Assembly: GCF_004362825.1 (NCBI RefSeq)
Contig: NZ_SNXZ01000001.1
Coordinates: 434,001-498,000, forward strand
DNA length: 64,000 bases
Direction: 5' to 3'
Source: Labedaea rhizosphaerae
GTDB taxonomy: Bacteria > Actinomycetota > Actinomycetes > Mycobacteriales > Pseudonocardiaceae
Shown: one piece after another, positions 1 through 11,242 of the stretch
Position numbering within the stretch: the stretch's first letter is position 1
Layout of the letters: the number at the start of each line of letters is the position of its first letter
Notes under the pieces: model-generated
What the model saw: only the letters and a program-made list of their open reading frames with translations
Database searches by the model: none
Told to the model about the DNA's origin: nothing
Position numbers and translations under genes: made by a program

Positions 1-1058
1 CGCCCGGCGACGAAGCCGCGGCACGCGCGTGGCTGGAGGCCGAACGCCTGGTGCTGACCGAGGTGATCGGCTACTGCGCCGCCAACGGCTGGCCCGAGCA
101 CGCGCGCGACCTCGCGAACACGTTGTGGCGCCACCTCGACACGGTGGCCAACTACCGCGACGCCCTCGCCATCCACGGCGATGCCCTTGCCGCGGCAAGG
201 GAAACCGGTGACCGCACCGGCGAGGCGAACGCGTTGCACAACCTGGGGGCCGCCCTGTGGCGGTCCGGGGACTACCACCAGGCCCTCGAGCGGTTGCTGG
301 AAGCGTTGGCGCTGCGGCGTTCCCTGGGCGATCGGGCCGGCGAAGGCGACACCCTCACCAACCTGAGCGGAACCCACTGGCGCATGGCCGACTACCCGGC
401 GGCCGAGGACTACCTGCGCCAGGCCCTGGCGATCCGCCGCGAACTCGGCAACCGGGCGGGCGAGGCCGGAACCCTGGACAACCTAGGAGTGATCTGCGAA
501 CGCGTGGGCCGGTACCCGGAGGCGTTGTCATACCACTCGAGTGCACTGGAGATCTTCCGTTCGCTGGGCAACCGGTCCGGCGAGGCGGCGGCGCTGGACA
601 ACCTGGGCGTCGTGCACCAACGACTCGGCCGCTACGCCGAAGCCGTCACCATCCACGAGCAGTCGCTGTCGCTGTGCCGCGCGGCCGGCACCCGCGTCGG
701 CGAGGGCTATGCGCTGACGAACCTGGGCTCCGCGCACGCCGGCGCGGGCAACCTCGCGATCGCGGAACGGTTGCTGCGCGAGGCGATCGCACTGCGTGCC
801 GAGGTCGGCGACCAGGCCGGCGAGGCCACCGCCATGACCCGCCTGGGCATGGTGTTGACCGACCCCGCCGCCGCGATCGCCTTGCACGAGAAGGCTTTGA
901 CCATCGGCCGCCGCATCGGCGACCGCCAACTGCTCGTCGAGGTCCTGAACAACCTGGGCGAGGCAACCGGCGACGCCACCCACCACCGCGAAGCCCTCAC
1001 GCTGGCCGAAGCCACCGGCGACGCCTACGAACGCGACCGCGCCAGCCGCCACCTCTGA
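1..1058 (+). CDS. TPR-repeat protein, C-terminal part (AfsR/STAND-type regulator tail), 5' truncated by window edge
   Basis: The frame is open from the left edge (codons run from position 3) and stops at TGA 1056-1058, so the N-terminus is missing. The 351 visible residues are nearly all tetratricopeptide repeats, about seven units of ~40 residues with the pattern ALxNLG...Y.EA......AL..R...GDR.GE. That 40-residue spacing is typical of the C-terminal TPR scaffold of actinomycete AfsR/SARP or NB-ARC (STAND) regulators, which binds partner proteins. I infer this architecture; the DNA-binding and P-loop parts cannot be seen. GTG at 51 is an internal valine codon rather than the start, because the upstream codons (ending in ARAWLEAERL) read as normal coding sequence. 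It is convergent with the next gene, whose stop lies 9 bp away. Confidence 0.8.
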   Translation, partial: PGDEAAARAWLEAERLVLTEVIGYCAANGWPEHARDLANTLWRHLDTVANYRDALAIHGDALAAARETGDRTGEANALHNLGAALWRSGDYHQALERLLEALALRRSLGDRAGEGDTLTNLSGTHWRMADYPAAEDYLRQALAIRRELGNRAGEAGTLDNLGVICERVGRYPEALSYHSSALEIFRSLGNRSGEAAALDNLGVVHQRLGRYAEAVTIHEQSLSLCRAAGTRVGEGYALTNLGSAHAGAGNLAIAERLLREAIALRAEVGDQAGEATAMTRLGMVLTDPAAAIALHEKALTIGRRIGDRQLLVEVLNNLGEATGDATHHREALTLAEATGDAYERDRASRHL

Positions 1059-1067
1059 CTATGCGAG

Positions 1068-2537
1068 CTACTTGGTGTGCTTGAAGTCGTCCAGGTACTC
1101 GGCGAACTCGGTCCCGGGCTTGGGTCCGTACGCCTTCAACTCGTTCAACAGCTCGCGAGCGGCGTGCAGCAGGGACGGGCGGCTTTGCCTGTCGCCTCGC
1201 AGCGCCTCCAGCCCGAGGGCAGTTGCGTCCTCGGGCGCGCCCTTGCGCGCGGCGACCACAGCCAGGGTGAGCTGGGCCTCTGCGTTCCGCATGGGCGTGA
1301 TCGGCTCGCCCCAGGGGTTCGTGCCCCGTCGTATGACTTCTTCGGCGTTGCGGGTGGCCAGGTCGTCTTGCCCTGAGACGCGGTAGGTGTCCATCGCGTA
1401 GAAGTCGAACTTGTCGGGATCGACCACGAAGTGGTTGTCCGGCCGGTCCGGGAACGGGAGTCTGTCCAGCAGTTCGCGGCCGTGTTCCAGCGCAGCATGG
1501 ACTTGTTCCGCTTCGCCCATGCGCGCGTATGCCTTTGCTTGCTGGGCATGGAGCTGGACTGCGACGGAATGCGATCCGGCTGCTTGGATTCCGGACTCAG
1601 CGGCGGCGAGGGCAGCTCGGTAGTTGCCGGAGGTCAGGTGGAACCACGCAAGCATTTCGTGAGCCCATCCCACGACGCCGGTTTCGCCGGACTCCCGGCC
1701 CAGTTCGAGCGCCATCCGCCGGGTCGCTTCGGCCGCACGGGCGTCGCCCAGGTCGTATTCGAGGCATCCGACGAGCAACGCGAGCATGCCCGCGTTGCTG
1801 AGGATGTCGCGGTGTTGGGTCAAGCTCAGCTTGCCGTTCAGCAGTTCGGTGACCTTGCCAAGCCAGTCGCGGCCGGCGATGACGAGGTGCCGGGCATCGA
1901 CGCTCGCGTAGTCGCAGCAGAGCTGTTCCACGGTGATGCTCAAGGCATCGATGGTGGCCGCATCGACGTCGGACGTGCGAACGCGCTTGAGCAGTTCGAC
2001 GGTGTCCATGCCGGTGTTGGCAATCAGGATCGAGTCTTGGCTCAGCGTCTCGTTACCGGATGTCTTGCTTGGTATTCGCGCACGTGCTGCCACTCGGCTT
2101 TGGCCGGGAAGGTCGAACCACAGCAAGCTTTGCGGTATGTGGAGGATGCGGGCGTAGTTCTGCAGGGTCTTGAGATTTTGCTCTGGCGCGCGACTGTTCT
2201 CCAGTCGCGAAACTTGAGTCTGTGTGAGACCCAGCCACCGGCCGAGTAGTTCCTGATTGAGCGCCTTGCCGAAGAGTTGGAGGTGCCGGGGATGGTTTCT
2301 ATACACCTTGAAGACACGGCCGATGTGCCGGCTTTCGAACGCGGCGCGAAAGTCGTCGGTGGCCCAGAACTCGTTCCGCAGCTCCATCGGGGGCGTCCGG
2401 AACTGGTCGCGCTGGTCGCGGAGACAGCGCGCGCACATCCGGCCGTCGTTGTCGGCGGCGAGCACTGCCAAGCAGGCCACACACGTGCGGACGCTTGCCC
2501 CCGCAGCGCCCTCACTGCGCGGATCCCCTCCGGTCAT
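1068..2537 (-). CDS. XRE-family HTH regulator with N-terminal CxxC pair and TPR-like C-terminus
   Basis: A 489-residue cytoplasmic regulator. The N-terminus carries CVAC and CARC (Cys 19/22 and 35/38), spaced like a small zinc ribbon. An XRE helix-turn-helix follows at about 93-125 (LTQTQVSRLENS is the recognition region), and the rest is alpha-helical with TPR-like repeats, the layout of actinomycete XRE-TPR regulators that sense peptides or partner proteins. I chose ATG 2537 because GGTGGGGGCGGG lies just upstream; in-frame ATG 2579 has no ribosome site. A possible -10 (TACCCT, 2590-2585) would give a leader of about 40 nt for ATG 2537. It is divergent from the small Cys-rich protein gene at 2849. 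The ligand is unknown. Confidence 0.8.
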   Translation of the reverse strand: MTGGDPRSEGAAGASVRTCVACLAVLAADNDGRMCARCLRDQRDQFRTPPMELRNEFWATDDFRAAFESRHIGRVFKVYRNHPRHLQLFGKALNQELLGRWLGLTQTQVSRLENSRAPEQNLKTLQNYARILHIPQSLLWFDLPGQSRVAARARIPSKTSGNETLSQDSILIANTGMDTVELLKRVRTSDVDAATIDALSITVEQLCCDYASVDARHLVIAGRDWLGKVTELLNGKLSLTQHRDILSNAGMLALLVGCLEYDLGDARAAEATRRMALELGRESGETGVVGWAHEMLAWFHLTSGNYRAALAAAESGIQAAGSHSVAVQLHAQQAKAYARMGEAEQVHAALEHGRELLDRLPFPDRPDNHFVVDPDKFDFYAMDTYRVSGQDDLATRNAEEVIRRGTNPWGEPITPMRNAEAQLTLAVVAARKGAPEDATALGLEALRGDRQSRPSLLHAARELLNELKAYGPKPGTEFAEYLDDFKHTK

Positions 2538-2584
2538 CGTCCCGCCCCCACCGCTCTGACCTCGGCTAACACGGTCCATAGCCA

Positions 2585-2590
2585 GGGTAC
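2585..2590 (-). promoter_or_regulatory. Candidate -10 box for the XRE-TPR regulator
   Basis: TACCCT on the minus strand fits the actinobacterial TANNNT -10 consensus and lies about 48 bp before ATG 2537. No convincing -35 is visible, so this is tentative. The rest of the divergent region (2591-2848) is richer in A/T than its surroundings and holds the half-repeated GATATCTGGGATAT near 2758-2771, a possible operator, but no gene. Confidence 0.3.
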
Positions 2591-2848
2591 AACAGAGACC
2601 GCGGTACGCCGATCGCGTGAACACGCACTGTAGCCACATCGCGCCTACCAGCCGTTATGCGGGTGCTGGCACAGGCCATGCGCGACTGGACATAGCTACG
2701 GCCTCATATCGCCGAGATCGTCAGGCGCATGAACAAGCCGGTAAGCCTAATAGAGGGGATATCTGGGATATGTCCACATACTCAGGTGCCGACCAACCAT
2801 TGACTGCCTGATTTCGCTCCGTTTCCTCCTCTTGGAAGTTGATTCGAA

Positions 2849-3505
2849 ATGAACGCCGCTCCCTCCCCGGCCACTCGTTCCACCGGAAAGCCGATCATCG
2901 CGCCGTACATCACGGCGTGGAGCGCAGAGGTCGACCCACCCGCCACCGTCGTTGAAATCCCCGGCTTTGGCATCGGCTACGCGGACGAACAGGCAATAGA
3001 CCGAGGACGAAGCGGCATCCTGTGGGCCCGGTCCTCGTGGCACCCGGGCGAGGGGCGCCCAGAGTTCAAGCGGGTGCACCCCATCCGGCAACGGCGAGCC
3101 ATGCGCAACCTGTTGTGCCAGGTCTGCGGGGGGCCCGCTGACCGCACCGACGATGGGGTTCTATGGCTGCTGAGGGACTACCGCAATGATTGGCAAGGCT
3201 GGCCAAACCGGATGAGCGCGACCGAGCCGCCGATTTGTCAGCCCTGTGTGCATCTCTCCGTAAAGCTTTGCCCAGCGCTACGACGAGGTGCCGCAGTGAT
3301 CCGCGCCAGGCGCTATCCGATCGCGGCCGTTCGCGGCTGCCTCTACACCGGACGCCGATTCCCAAAGCCCACGAGGGACGTGACGGTCTGCTTGAACGAC
3401 CGAGCGGTCCGCTGGGTCAAGGCCGTGAATCTCGTCCGCGAACTACAGGACTGCACGCTCATCGAAGTCAGCGACGTGCCTGCCGGACCCATGGAGGGTG
3501 CGTGA
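2849..3505 (+). CDS. Cys-rich hypothetical protein of accessory actinobacterial type
   Basis: 218 residues, function unknown. CQVC (Cys 90/93) is followed 37 residues later by CQPC (130/133), with a further Cys at 141, which suggests a zinc-binding knuckle. There is no signal peptide or membrane segment. GGAAG upstream of the ATG supports the start. It is followed after 2 nt by a small HTH gene with its own GGAGGG ribosome site inside the end of this gene, so the two are very likely co-transcribed and translationally coupled. Together with the divergent XRE regulator it forms a small regulatory island of lower GC than the flanks. I recognise this kind of protein from streptomycete accessory regions but know of no assigned function. 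Confidence 0.6.
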   Translation: MNAAPSPATRSTGKPIIAPYITAWSAEVDPPATVVEIPGFGIGYADEQAIDRGRSGILWARSSWHPGEGRPEFKRVHPIRQRRAMRNLLCQVCGGPADRTDDGVLWLLRDYRNDWQGWPNRMSATEPPICQPCVHLSVKLCPALRRGAAVIRARRYPIAAVRGCLYTGRRFPKPTRDVTVCLNDRAVRWVKAVNLVRELQDCTLIEVSDVPAGPMEGA

Positions 3506-3507
3506 CG

Positions 3508-3732
3508 ATGCCACGGACGAACGGAGTCCAGATTCGCCAACGACGGCAGGAGCGTGGACTCACCACCGCCGAACTTGCCGCCCGAGTCGGCTTCACCAAC
3601 GCCGGATCGATGCGCAACATCGAGAACCGCGACGACCCAGCCACGATGATCAAGCTGTACCGCATCGCCCGCGAACTTGGCGTGACAGTGGACGAGATCA
3701 TCGCGAACGATGCCTCAACCAGCGAGGCGTGA
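3508..3732 (+). CDS. Small XRE-type helix-turn-helix protein
   Basis: 74 residues, nearly all one Cro/C1-type HTH domain: IRQRRQERGLTTAELAARVG, followed by the recognition helix region around NAGSMRNIENR and ending TVDEIIAND. It probably binds DNA as a dimer and may autoregulate. ATG 3508 has GGAGGG 9 nt upstream, inside the end of the preceding gene, and starts 2 nt after its stop. The partner gene encodes a CxxC protein and may be its effector or antagonist; that is inference from position only. Confidence 0.75.
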   Translation: MPRTNGVQIRQRRQERGLTTAELAARVGFTNAGSMRNIENRDDPATMIKLYRIARELGVTVDEIIANDASTSEA

Positions 3733-3737
3733 TCTGA

Positions 3738-3778
3738 CCTGACCAAACGGCGCTCGCTGACGGGCCGGTTGGGTCAGG
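3738..3778. terminator. Likely bidirectional terminator hairpin between convergent genes
   Basis: CCTGACC (3738-3744) pairs with GGTCAGG (3772-3778), with an inner stem from AACGG and CCGGTT. It lies between the stop of the HTH gene (3732) and overlaps the stop of the SDR gene (3774). There is no clear U-tract in either direction, so it may be a stem-only terminator or an mRNA 3' end structure. Confidence 0.45.
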
Positions 3779-4673
3779 CCCAGCTGTCCGGCTGCCGCCC
3801 GTCCAGGTCGGTGAAGCCGTACTCGCGCGCCAGTTCGGCCGACGTCACCGACCGCTGGTTCCAGCGCGCCCGCTGCGGGTCCATCGCCATCGCCGCCACC
3901 GCGCGACCCACGTAGCGCGGTGACTCCGATTCGGCGAAGCCCGGCGGCGCCACCGGCTCCGTCCTTTGTGGATCCAACGCGTCACGCCACGAATCCTCCG
4001 CCACCCCGAAGGCGTCCAGCATCATCTCCGATCGCAGCCACCCCGGCGTGATCGCCACCGCAGCGCAACCACGGGCGGCCAACTCGTGCCCCTGCGCGAA
4101 GGCCAACCGGTTCACCGCGGTCTTCACCAGGTCGTAGAACACCGAGATCCGGTACCGGTCCGCGTTGTACGCCGCGGTCCCGTCGGTCACCTCGACCAGC
4201 AACCCGCCCGGCGACTCGACCATGAGCGGCAACAAGCAGTGCGACGTGATCAGGTGTGTCTCCACCCCGAGCCGCACGATGCGCAGGCCTGCCTCAAGGT
4301 CGTGCTCCCAGATCGGTTTGCCCCAGTCGGCCGGCCCGCCCTTGAGCTGCTCGGCGCCCCAGATGTCGTTGACCAGCACGTCCAGGCGCCCGTACTCCGC
4401 GTCGATCACGTCGGCCAGCCGGCGCACCTGCCCGGCGTCGAGGTGATCCACCCGCATCGCCACCCCGGTGCCGCCGAGGCGGTCCACCAGCGCCGCGGTC
4501 TCCTCGATGGTCTCCGGACGGCCGGGGTAGTCCGAAGCCGCGCTCCCGCTCATGCTGCTGCGCCCGGTGCAGATCACGGTCGCGCCAGCCTCGCCCAGCG
4601 CGGCCGCGATCCCCCGGCCCGCGCCACGCGTCGCGCCCGCGACGACGGCCACCTTGCCCCGTAGCTGCGTCAT
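3774..4673 (-). CDS. Short-chain dehydrogenase/reductase (SDR)
   Basis: A 299-residue classical-type NAD(P)-dependent oxidoreductase. The N-terminal GATRGAGRG is the TGxxxGxG-type cofactor loop (about 13-21), and YDLVK supplies the catalytic Tyr-x3-Lys. The usual NAG motif reads VNDIWGAE, so the active-site surroundings are divergent. Substrate unknown. ATG 4673 overlaps the stop of the TetR gene by ATGA, so the pair is translationally coupled; a longer upstream reading frame is out-of-frame TetR sequence. The link to a TetR facing a UvrA-like ATPase suggests a role in modifying or detoxifying a xenobiotic, which is inference. Confidence 0.85.
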   Translation of the reverse strand: MTQLRGKVAVVAGATRGAGRGIAAALGEAGATVICTGRSSMSGSAASDYPGRPETIEETAALVDRLGGTGVAMRVDHLDAGQVRRLADVIDAEYGRLDVLVNDIWGAEQLKGGPADWGKPIWEHDLEAGLRIVRLGVETHLITSHCLLPLMVESPGGLLVEVTDGTAAYNADRYRISVFYDLVKTAVNRLAFAQGHELAARGCAAVAITPGWLRSEMMLDAFGVAEDSWRDALDPQRTEPVAPPGFAESESPRYVGRAVAAMAMDPQRARWNQRSVTSAELAREYGFTDLDGRQPDSWA

Positions 4674-5443
4674 TCCCCGATTCTGGCCTCGACGCCGTCG
4701 AGCAGCACGCCGAGCGCGGTCGCGAACATCGCATCCACCTGGGTTTCCAGGTACGGCGCGGACTCCGCGACCGGCGCCGCGGACCGCTCGATCCACACCA
4801 CGTCCGCGAACCGCTCGGCGAAATCCGGGGCCAGCTCGGCCAAGGCGGCCGACCGCGCCGCCCACCAGTCCGCATCGGACTCACCGGTCGAGCGCGCCGC
4901 CTGACGCGCGTCGGCCACGGTCTGCGCGGCGCCCCGCACGAAGTCGGTCAGCAGCGTGACCACCGCACGCAACTCCGGCGCCGCCAGCCCCGTCGTGCGC
5001 AGGATGCCGACCAGCGTGTTCATCGCCGTGAGCCCACCCGGACCCAGCACCGGCCGTGCCTGCGACACCTGCAACACCCACGGGTGCCGCAAGTAGCACC
5101 GGCGCGTGTCCGCCGCCCAAGCCTCGATCGCCGCCCGCCAGCCCGCGTCCAGCTCGTAGGACGTCGGCAACCACCCCATGACCCGGTCGTACATGAGGTC
5201 GACCAGTTCGTCCTTGCCCGGCACGTACGTGTACAGCGACATGGCCGTGCGCCCGAGCCGCGCCGCGACCGCGCGCATGGACAGTGCGCCCATCCCCTCC
5301 TCGTCCGCGACGACGATCGCCGCCTCCACCACGTCATCGCTGGTCAACCCCGGTTTCGGGCCTGGCTTGACGCCCTCGTCAGCGGCGCCCCAGAGCAGCC
5401 GCATGATGCGCAGCGCATCGCCCTGGCCGGCGAACAGCACCAC
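4670..5443 (-). CDS. TetR/AcrR-family transcriptional repressor
   Basis: 257 residues with a short leader peptide ending KPGPKPGL, then a TetR HTH (about 34-80; recognition helix near VAARLGRTAMSLYTYV, followed by KDEL) and an all-helical ligand-binding domain of the TetR_C type. The GPKPGL lead-in is typical of actinobacterial TetR proteins that control drug-efflux or resistance genes. It is divergent from the UvrA-like gene across 64 bp that hold two palindromes and co-transcribed with the SDR downstream, so it probably represses both directions until a drug-like ligand binds. GTG or ATG choices near 5443 were not fully resolved. Confidence 0.85.
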   Translation of the reverse strand: MVLFAGQGDALRIMRLLWGAADEGVKPGPKPGLTSDDVVEAAIVVADEEGMGALSMRAVAARLGRTAMSLYTYVPGKDELVDLMYDRVMGWLPTSYELDAGWRAAIEAWAADTRRCYLRHPWVLQVSQARPVLGPGGLTAMNTLVGILRTTGLAAPELRAVVTLLTDFVRGAAQTVADARQAARSTGESDADWWAARSAALAELAPDFAERFADVVWIERSAAPVAESAPYLETQVDAMFATALGVLLDGVEARIGE

Positions 5444-5467
5444 GACGCCTCCTCATGCGGTAGCCTG

Positions 5468-5493
5468 TCGATCGATCACTTTACAGCATAAAG
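5468..5493. promoter_or_regulatory. Candidate TetR operator in the divergent promoter region
   Basis: Two small palindromes sit together: TCGATCGA at 5468-5475 and the inverted repeat CTTTA-n5-TAAAG at 5479-5493. They lie midway between the TetR start (5443) and the UvrA-like ATG (5508) and are the only A/T-rich stretch there, as expected for an operator overlapping both promoters. The assignment is by position and symmetry only. Confidence 0.4.
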
Positions 5494-5507
5494 AGTCAGG
5501 GGGAAGC

Positions 5508-7771
<2,264 letters not shown>

Positions 7772-7772
<1 letters not shown>

Positions 7773-8542
7773 TGCTGGTGGGACTGCTGACCGTCGTCGA
7801 CGTCCGGCCGTTGACGTCGACCATGGTACGCATCGGGTTCACCGGATCAGGTCTGTCCGTATTGGACACTTGGCCGGACCAGCAACTCAAGTTGTGCATT
7901 CCCAAGCCAGACCAACGGGAACCACGCCTGCCCGAGTCCGATCCGGACGACGTGATGAGCTGGTACCAGGCGTTCATGGCCATTCCAGAAGCCGAGCGGC
8001 CGTGGATGCGCAGCTTCACGGTGCGGCGCCTGACCGGTGATCGGATGGAGATCGACTTCGTCCTGGGTGACCACGGCCCGGCCGCTCGGTGGGCGACGAC
8101 GGCGCGCCCGGGCGACGTGGTCGGGCGCTACGGCCCGTCGGCGGACTACCGCCGCCCGCTCCCCGCGGCCGACTGGTACCTGTTCGCCGGGGACGAGACA
8201 GCCGTGCCCGCGACCGCCACGTTGCTGGAATCGTTGCCTGAGGCGCGAACCATGGTGTGGCTGGCCGCGTCGCCGCAGCCCATGCCCGGCCCGGTCCAGT
8301 GGGTGTCGTCGCCCGAGGAGGTGGTGGCCGCGGTGCGGTCGGTGACGTTCCCGCCCGGCTCAGGCGCGGCATGGCTGGCCGGCGAGGCGGGCTTGGTACG
8401 AGCCTCGCGACGGTCCCTTGTGGAGCGTGGCATGCCGAAGTCGCGCATCGAGTTCACCGGTTACTGGCGCCGGGCGCTGAGCCAGGACGACGCGCCGACG
8501 GCAGCGGACCTGGCGGAGGCGCAGGAGCGGTTGTCCGGTTAG
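7772..8542 (+). CDS. Siderophore-interacting protein (SIP), FAD/NAD(P)H flavoprotein
   Basis: 256 residues of the ViuB/SIP family, cytoplasmic ferric-siderophore reductases with a ferredoxin-reductase-like fold. RSFTVRR is the FAD-binding RxxT/S motif (about 80), GPSADYRRP follows, and WYLFAGDETAVPA is the start of the NAD(P)H domain; GYWRRALS near the C-terminus is the typical family ending. Its ATG overlaps the UvrA-like stop (TGATG), so they form one operon. In this context the enzyme may reduce a metal-chelating or quinone-type drug rather than feed iron uptake, since no siderophore genes lie nearby; that is inference. Its TAG overlaps the stop of the convergent pseudokinase gene. Confidence 0.85.
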
Positions 8543-11169
8543 TGGCGGCAGGACGAGCCGTTGACCGAGCGGGTTTGGCTCCGGTAGAAGGTCTGGTCGG
8601 CGGGGTCGCTGTTGTTGGCTCTGATCTGGAAGCAGTAGGGGCTGGACACGTCGATGGTCGTGCTCCACGTGTGGGCGCGCTCCACGAAGACCGGCTGCTC
8701 GTGCTCGGTGCCCTTCGTGACGAGGACGGTGAAGTCGAGCGTCTCGGGGTTGCTGGTCCAGGTGAGGACGACCTTGTTGCCCGTGATCTTGGGTTCCTTG
8801 AGGTCGATCTGTGCCCTGGGCTGGGTAGGCCCGGCGCTCTCCGGCGCCGTCGGCACCTCGCGCGGCGTGGTGCTCAACTCCGGTGGGTCCGACTGCAACA
8901 ACATGATCACCGCGACGACCACGAGGATCACCACCGCTCCGGCCCCCGCGAACAGGTAGTACTTGGTGAACGGCTTGCGCTCGTGCCCCTGGTCGCGCGA
9001 GCCGTCGTTCCCCCACCCGAGCCTGGTGGCGATGTCTTCTTCTTCGTCGTCGTCATCGTCGAAGTCGGGAAACGCCGGCTGGGGCTGTTCGGGTCGCAGG
9101 GCCGCGAAGTCGTCGAAGGCGTCCGAACTGTTGGCGTCCGCGAAGGGCTGGGAGCTCGGTCCAGTCGGTGACGGCATGCCGCTCTGCTGTGGTGCTGTCG
9201 TTGGGCTCGATGCCGCTGAAGCCGCCGGGCCAACGCTCGGCAGCGAGGAACCGACAGACAGCGCCTGAACCGGAGGGATGGCAGGCGCCGGTTGGCCGCT
9301 CGGGATGTCCGCCGCCCGGACGATCACGGTGTCGTCCGCGGAGTTCGCCGGCTGCGCCGAACCGGCAGGTGGCACAGCGGGCCCGCCTTGCACGGGAGCC
9401 GGGTGACCGCCACTCGGCGGGGCGTCAACAGAAGCACCTTGCGGGAGCGCTGAATCCAGGGGCACCGCGCCGCTCGTGGCCGAGTCTTGCGCGGGAGCCG
9501 AAGGCGCCACACCACCAGCGGACGGAAGCTCACCGGAAGCGGCTGGCGCCGGGGACACCACTCGATCGGTAGACGGAGGGCCGCCACTGGCAGCGCCCTG
9601 CACAGGCTCAGCTCGACCGCCAATCGGCGGACCGCCGACAGAGGCGCCTTGCGCGGGCGCCGGACCCGAAGGCCCTACCCCCACAGAGTTCGGGAAGCCA
9701 GGAGCCGCTTGCCCGTAGCCAGGAACCGCCGCCGCACTATGGGACGGGAGGCCATCGGAAACAGAGGCCGCAGGCGCCGGAGACACGACCCGATCGGTAG
9801 GCGCAGGGCCGGCAGCGCCCGGCGCGGGCGCCAGGCCCGGCGGCACCGCCCGACCGGTAGGCCCGGGCGCCGGGCCCGCGGGCACTGCTCCACCAAGGGA
9901 CGGGAAGACAGGAGCGGCCTGCCCGAAGCCCGGAACCGCCGCCCCACCAGGGGAAGGGAGACCATCGAAAACAGCGGGCGCAGGCGCCGGAGCCACCGCC
10001 CGATCGACAGACGGAGAGCCGCCACTTGTAGCGCCCAACGCAGGCGCCGCCTGACCGCCACTCGACGGACCGCCCGCAGAAGCGCCTTGGGCGGGCGCCA
10101 GGCCCTGAGGCACCGCACGATCGGTAGGCGGAGGTCCCCCACTGGCAGCGCCTTGCCCAGGCGCCGGGCCCGGCGACACCGTGCCACCAGTGGTCGGGAA
10201 GCCAGGAGCCGCTTGCCCGAATCCAGGAACCGCCGCCGCACCAGGGGAAGCGAGACCAGGAGGCGCCGGATAACCAGGAGTCGGGCGGCCGGTGGGAGCG
10301 GGCGGCGCGGGCATCGAGGCCGGACGAGCCGCAGGACCGGGTGCTGAACCGCGACCGAAGACACCTCGAGAACCAGCCACGGCACGGTTGGGCAGCATCG
10401 ACCCCAGCTGGCCGACCACCACCCCGGCATCCGGAGGCCGGTGCGCCGGATCCGCCGCCAGCAACCGCGCGACCACGGTCGACAGTTCGACCGAGACCCC
10501 AGGCAGGTTGATCGCGGGCACCGGCTCCCCCAGCACCCGCAGCACCCGCTCCCCCAGGTGCTCACCCAGCCGCCCCGGGTGCGGCCAGCGCCCCGTCAAC
10601 GCCACGTGCAGGACGACCCCGAGCCCGTACAAGTCCGTGCGCTGGTCCAGCACGTCGTCGCGCAGGGTCTCCGGTGGCAGGCTTTCCACCGACTGCAGGG
10701 GATCCCGCGCGAAAGCGTGCCGCAGGGTGACGCCGAAGTCCGACAACAACGGCTCACCCGTCGCGCGGAACAACACGTTGTTCGGGTTCACGCCACCGTG
10801 CACCACGCCCAGGGCGTGCGCCGCCGCCAACGCTGTGGCCGCCGCGTGGCCCAGGACGATGACGTTCGCGGGTTCCAGGCGCCCCACCCGGCGCACCAGC
10901 GCGGCCAGCGACTGCGTGCACAGCTCCATCCGCACGGCGGTGCGCCCGTCCGGCAACTGCTCCACCCCGTGCACCGGCACGATCGACGGCACGGCCTTCG
11001 TGCGCAGCTTGTTCTGCTCACGCTCGAAAACCGACAACGCCCGGCGCGCGACCTTGCCCGGGAACACCTTCAGGGCCACCGGCATGCCCTCGTAAAGTCC
11101 GGAGTAGACAGTCGCGACGGGACCGGTGCCGATCGTGGCACCCATCGTCGTCGCGGCTGTCGTCGTCAC
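8539..11169 (-). CDS. Membrane-anchored Ser/Thr kinase-fold protein, probable pseudokinase with FN3-like outer domain
   Basis: 876 residues. Kinase fold at 1-270: glycine loop GTGPVATVY (14-22), Lys34 in VALK, and DFG (144-146) are present, but the HRDxKPxN catalytic loop reads H-G-G-V-N-P-N-N (124-131), so the catalytic Asp and Lys are Gly and Asn. It probably binds ATP or partners without transferring phosphate. About 400 residues of Pro/Gly/Ala-rich repeats follow, then an acidic patch, one membrane helix (KYYLFAGAGAVVILVVVAVI) and about 115 outer residues resembling an FN3 domain with two Cys. GTG 11169 has GGAGGGA 5 nt upstream. Last gene of the leftward MoxR-DUF58-transglutaminase operon, 73 bp after its neighbour. 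It may transmit envelope signals. Confidence 0.85.
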   Translation of the reverse strand: MTTTAATTMGATIGTGPVATVYSGLYEGMPVALKVFPGKVARRALSVFEREQNKLRTKAVPSIVPVHGVEQLPDGRTAVRMELCTQSLAALVRRVGRLEPANVIVLGHAAATALAAAHALGVVHGGVNPNNVLFRATGEPLLSDFGVTLRHAFARDPLQSVESLPPETLRDDVLDQRTDLYGLGVVLHVALTGRWPHPGRLGEHLGERVLRVLGEPVPAINLPGVSVELSTVVARLLAADPAHRPPDAGVVVGQLGSMLPNRAVAGSRGVFGRGSAPGPAARPASMPAPPAPTGRPTPGYPAPPGLASPGAAAVPGFGQAAPGFPTTGGTVSPGPAPGQGAASGGPPPTDRAVPQGLAPAQGASAGGPSSGGQAAPALGATSGGSPSVDRAVAPAPAPAVFDGLPSPGGAAVPGFGQAAPVFPSLGGAVPAGPAPGPTGRAVPPGLAPAPGAAGPAPTDRVVSPAPAASVSDGLPSHSAAAVPGYGQAAPGFPNSVGVGPSGPAPAQGASVGGPPIGGRAEPVQGAASGGPPSTDRVVSPAPAASGELPSAGGVAPSAPAQDSATSGAVPLDSALPQGASVDAPPSGGHPAPVQGGPAVPPAGSAQPANSADDTVIVRAADIPSGQPAPAIPPVQALSVGSSLPSVGPAASAASSPTTAPQQSGMPSPTGPSSQPFADANSSDAFDDFAALRPEQPQPAFPDFDDDDDEEEDIATRLGWGNDGSRDQGHERKPFTKYYLFAGAGAVVILVVVAVIMLLQSDPPELSTTPREVPTAPESAGPTQPRAQIDLKEPKITGNKVVLTWTSNPETLDFTVLVTKGTEHEQPVFVERAHTWSTTIDVSSPYCFQIRANNSDPADQTFYRSQTRSVNGSSCRH
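9660..10290. repeat. Imperfect coding repeats in the Pro/Ala linker of the pseudokinase
   Basis: Three degenerate copies of a unit encoding about AAVPGFGQAAPxFP occur near 9690-9760, 9890-9960 and 10190-10260, with further PTDR-V and APAQGA repeats between them. They make a long flexible linker between the cytoplasmic kinase fold and the membrane helix. Such repeats can change copy number by recombination, so linker length may vary between strains. Confidence 0.6.
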
Positions 11170-11242
11170 CCCGTCCCTCCGGTTCCTGCCGATGGTAAGC
11201 CGGTCACCGCGGCGCTACGGGTGCCCCGGCCGGTTGCTGCCG

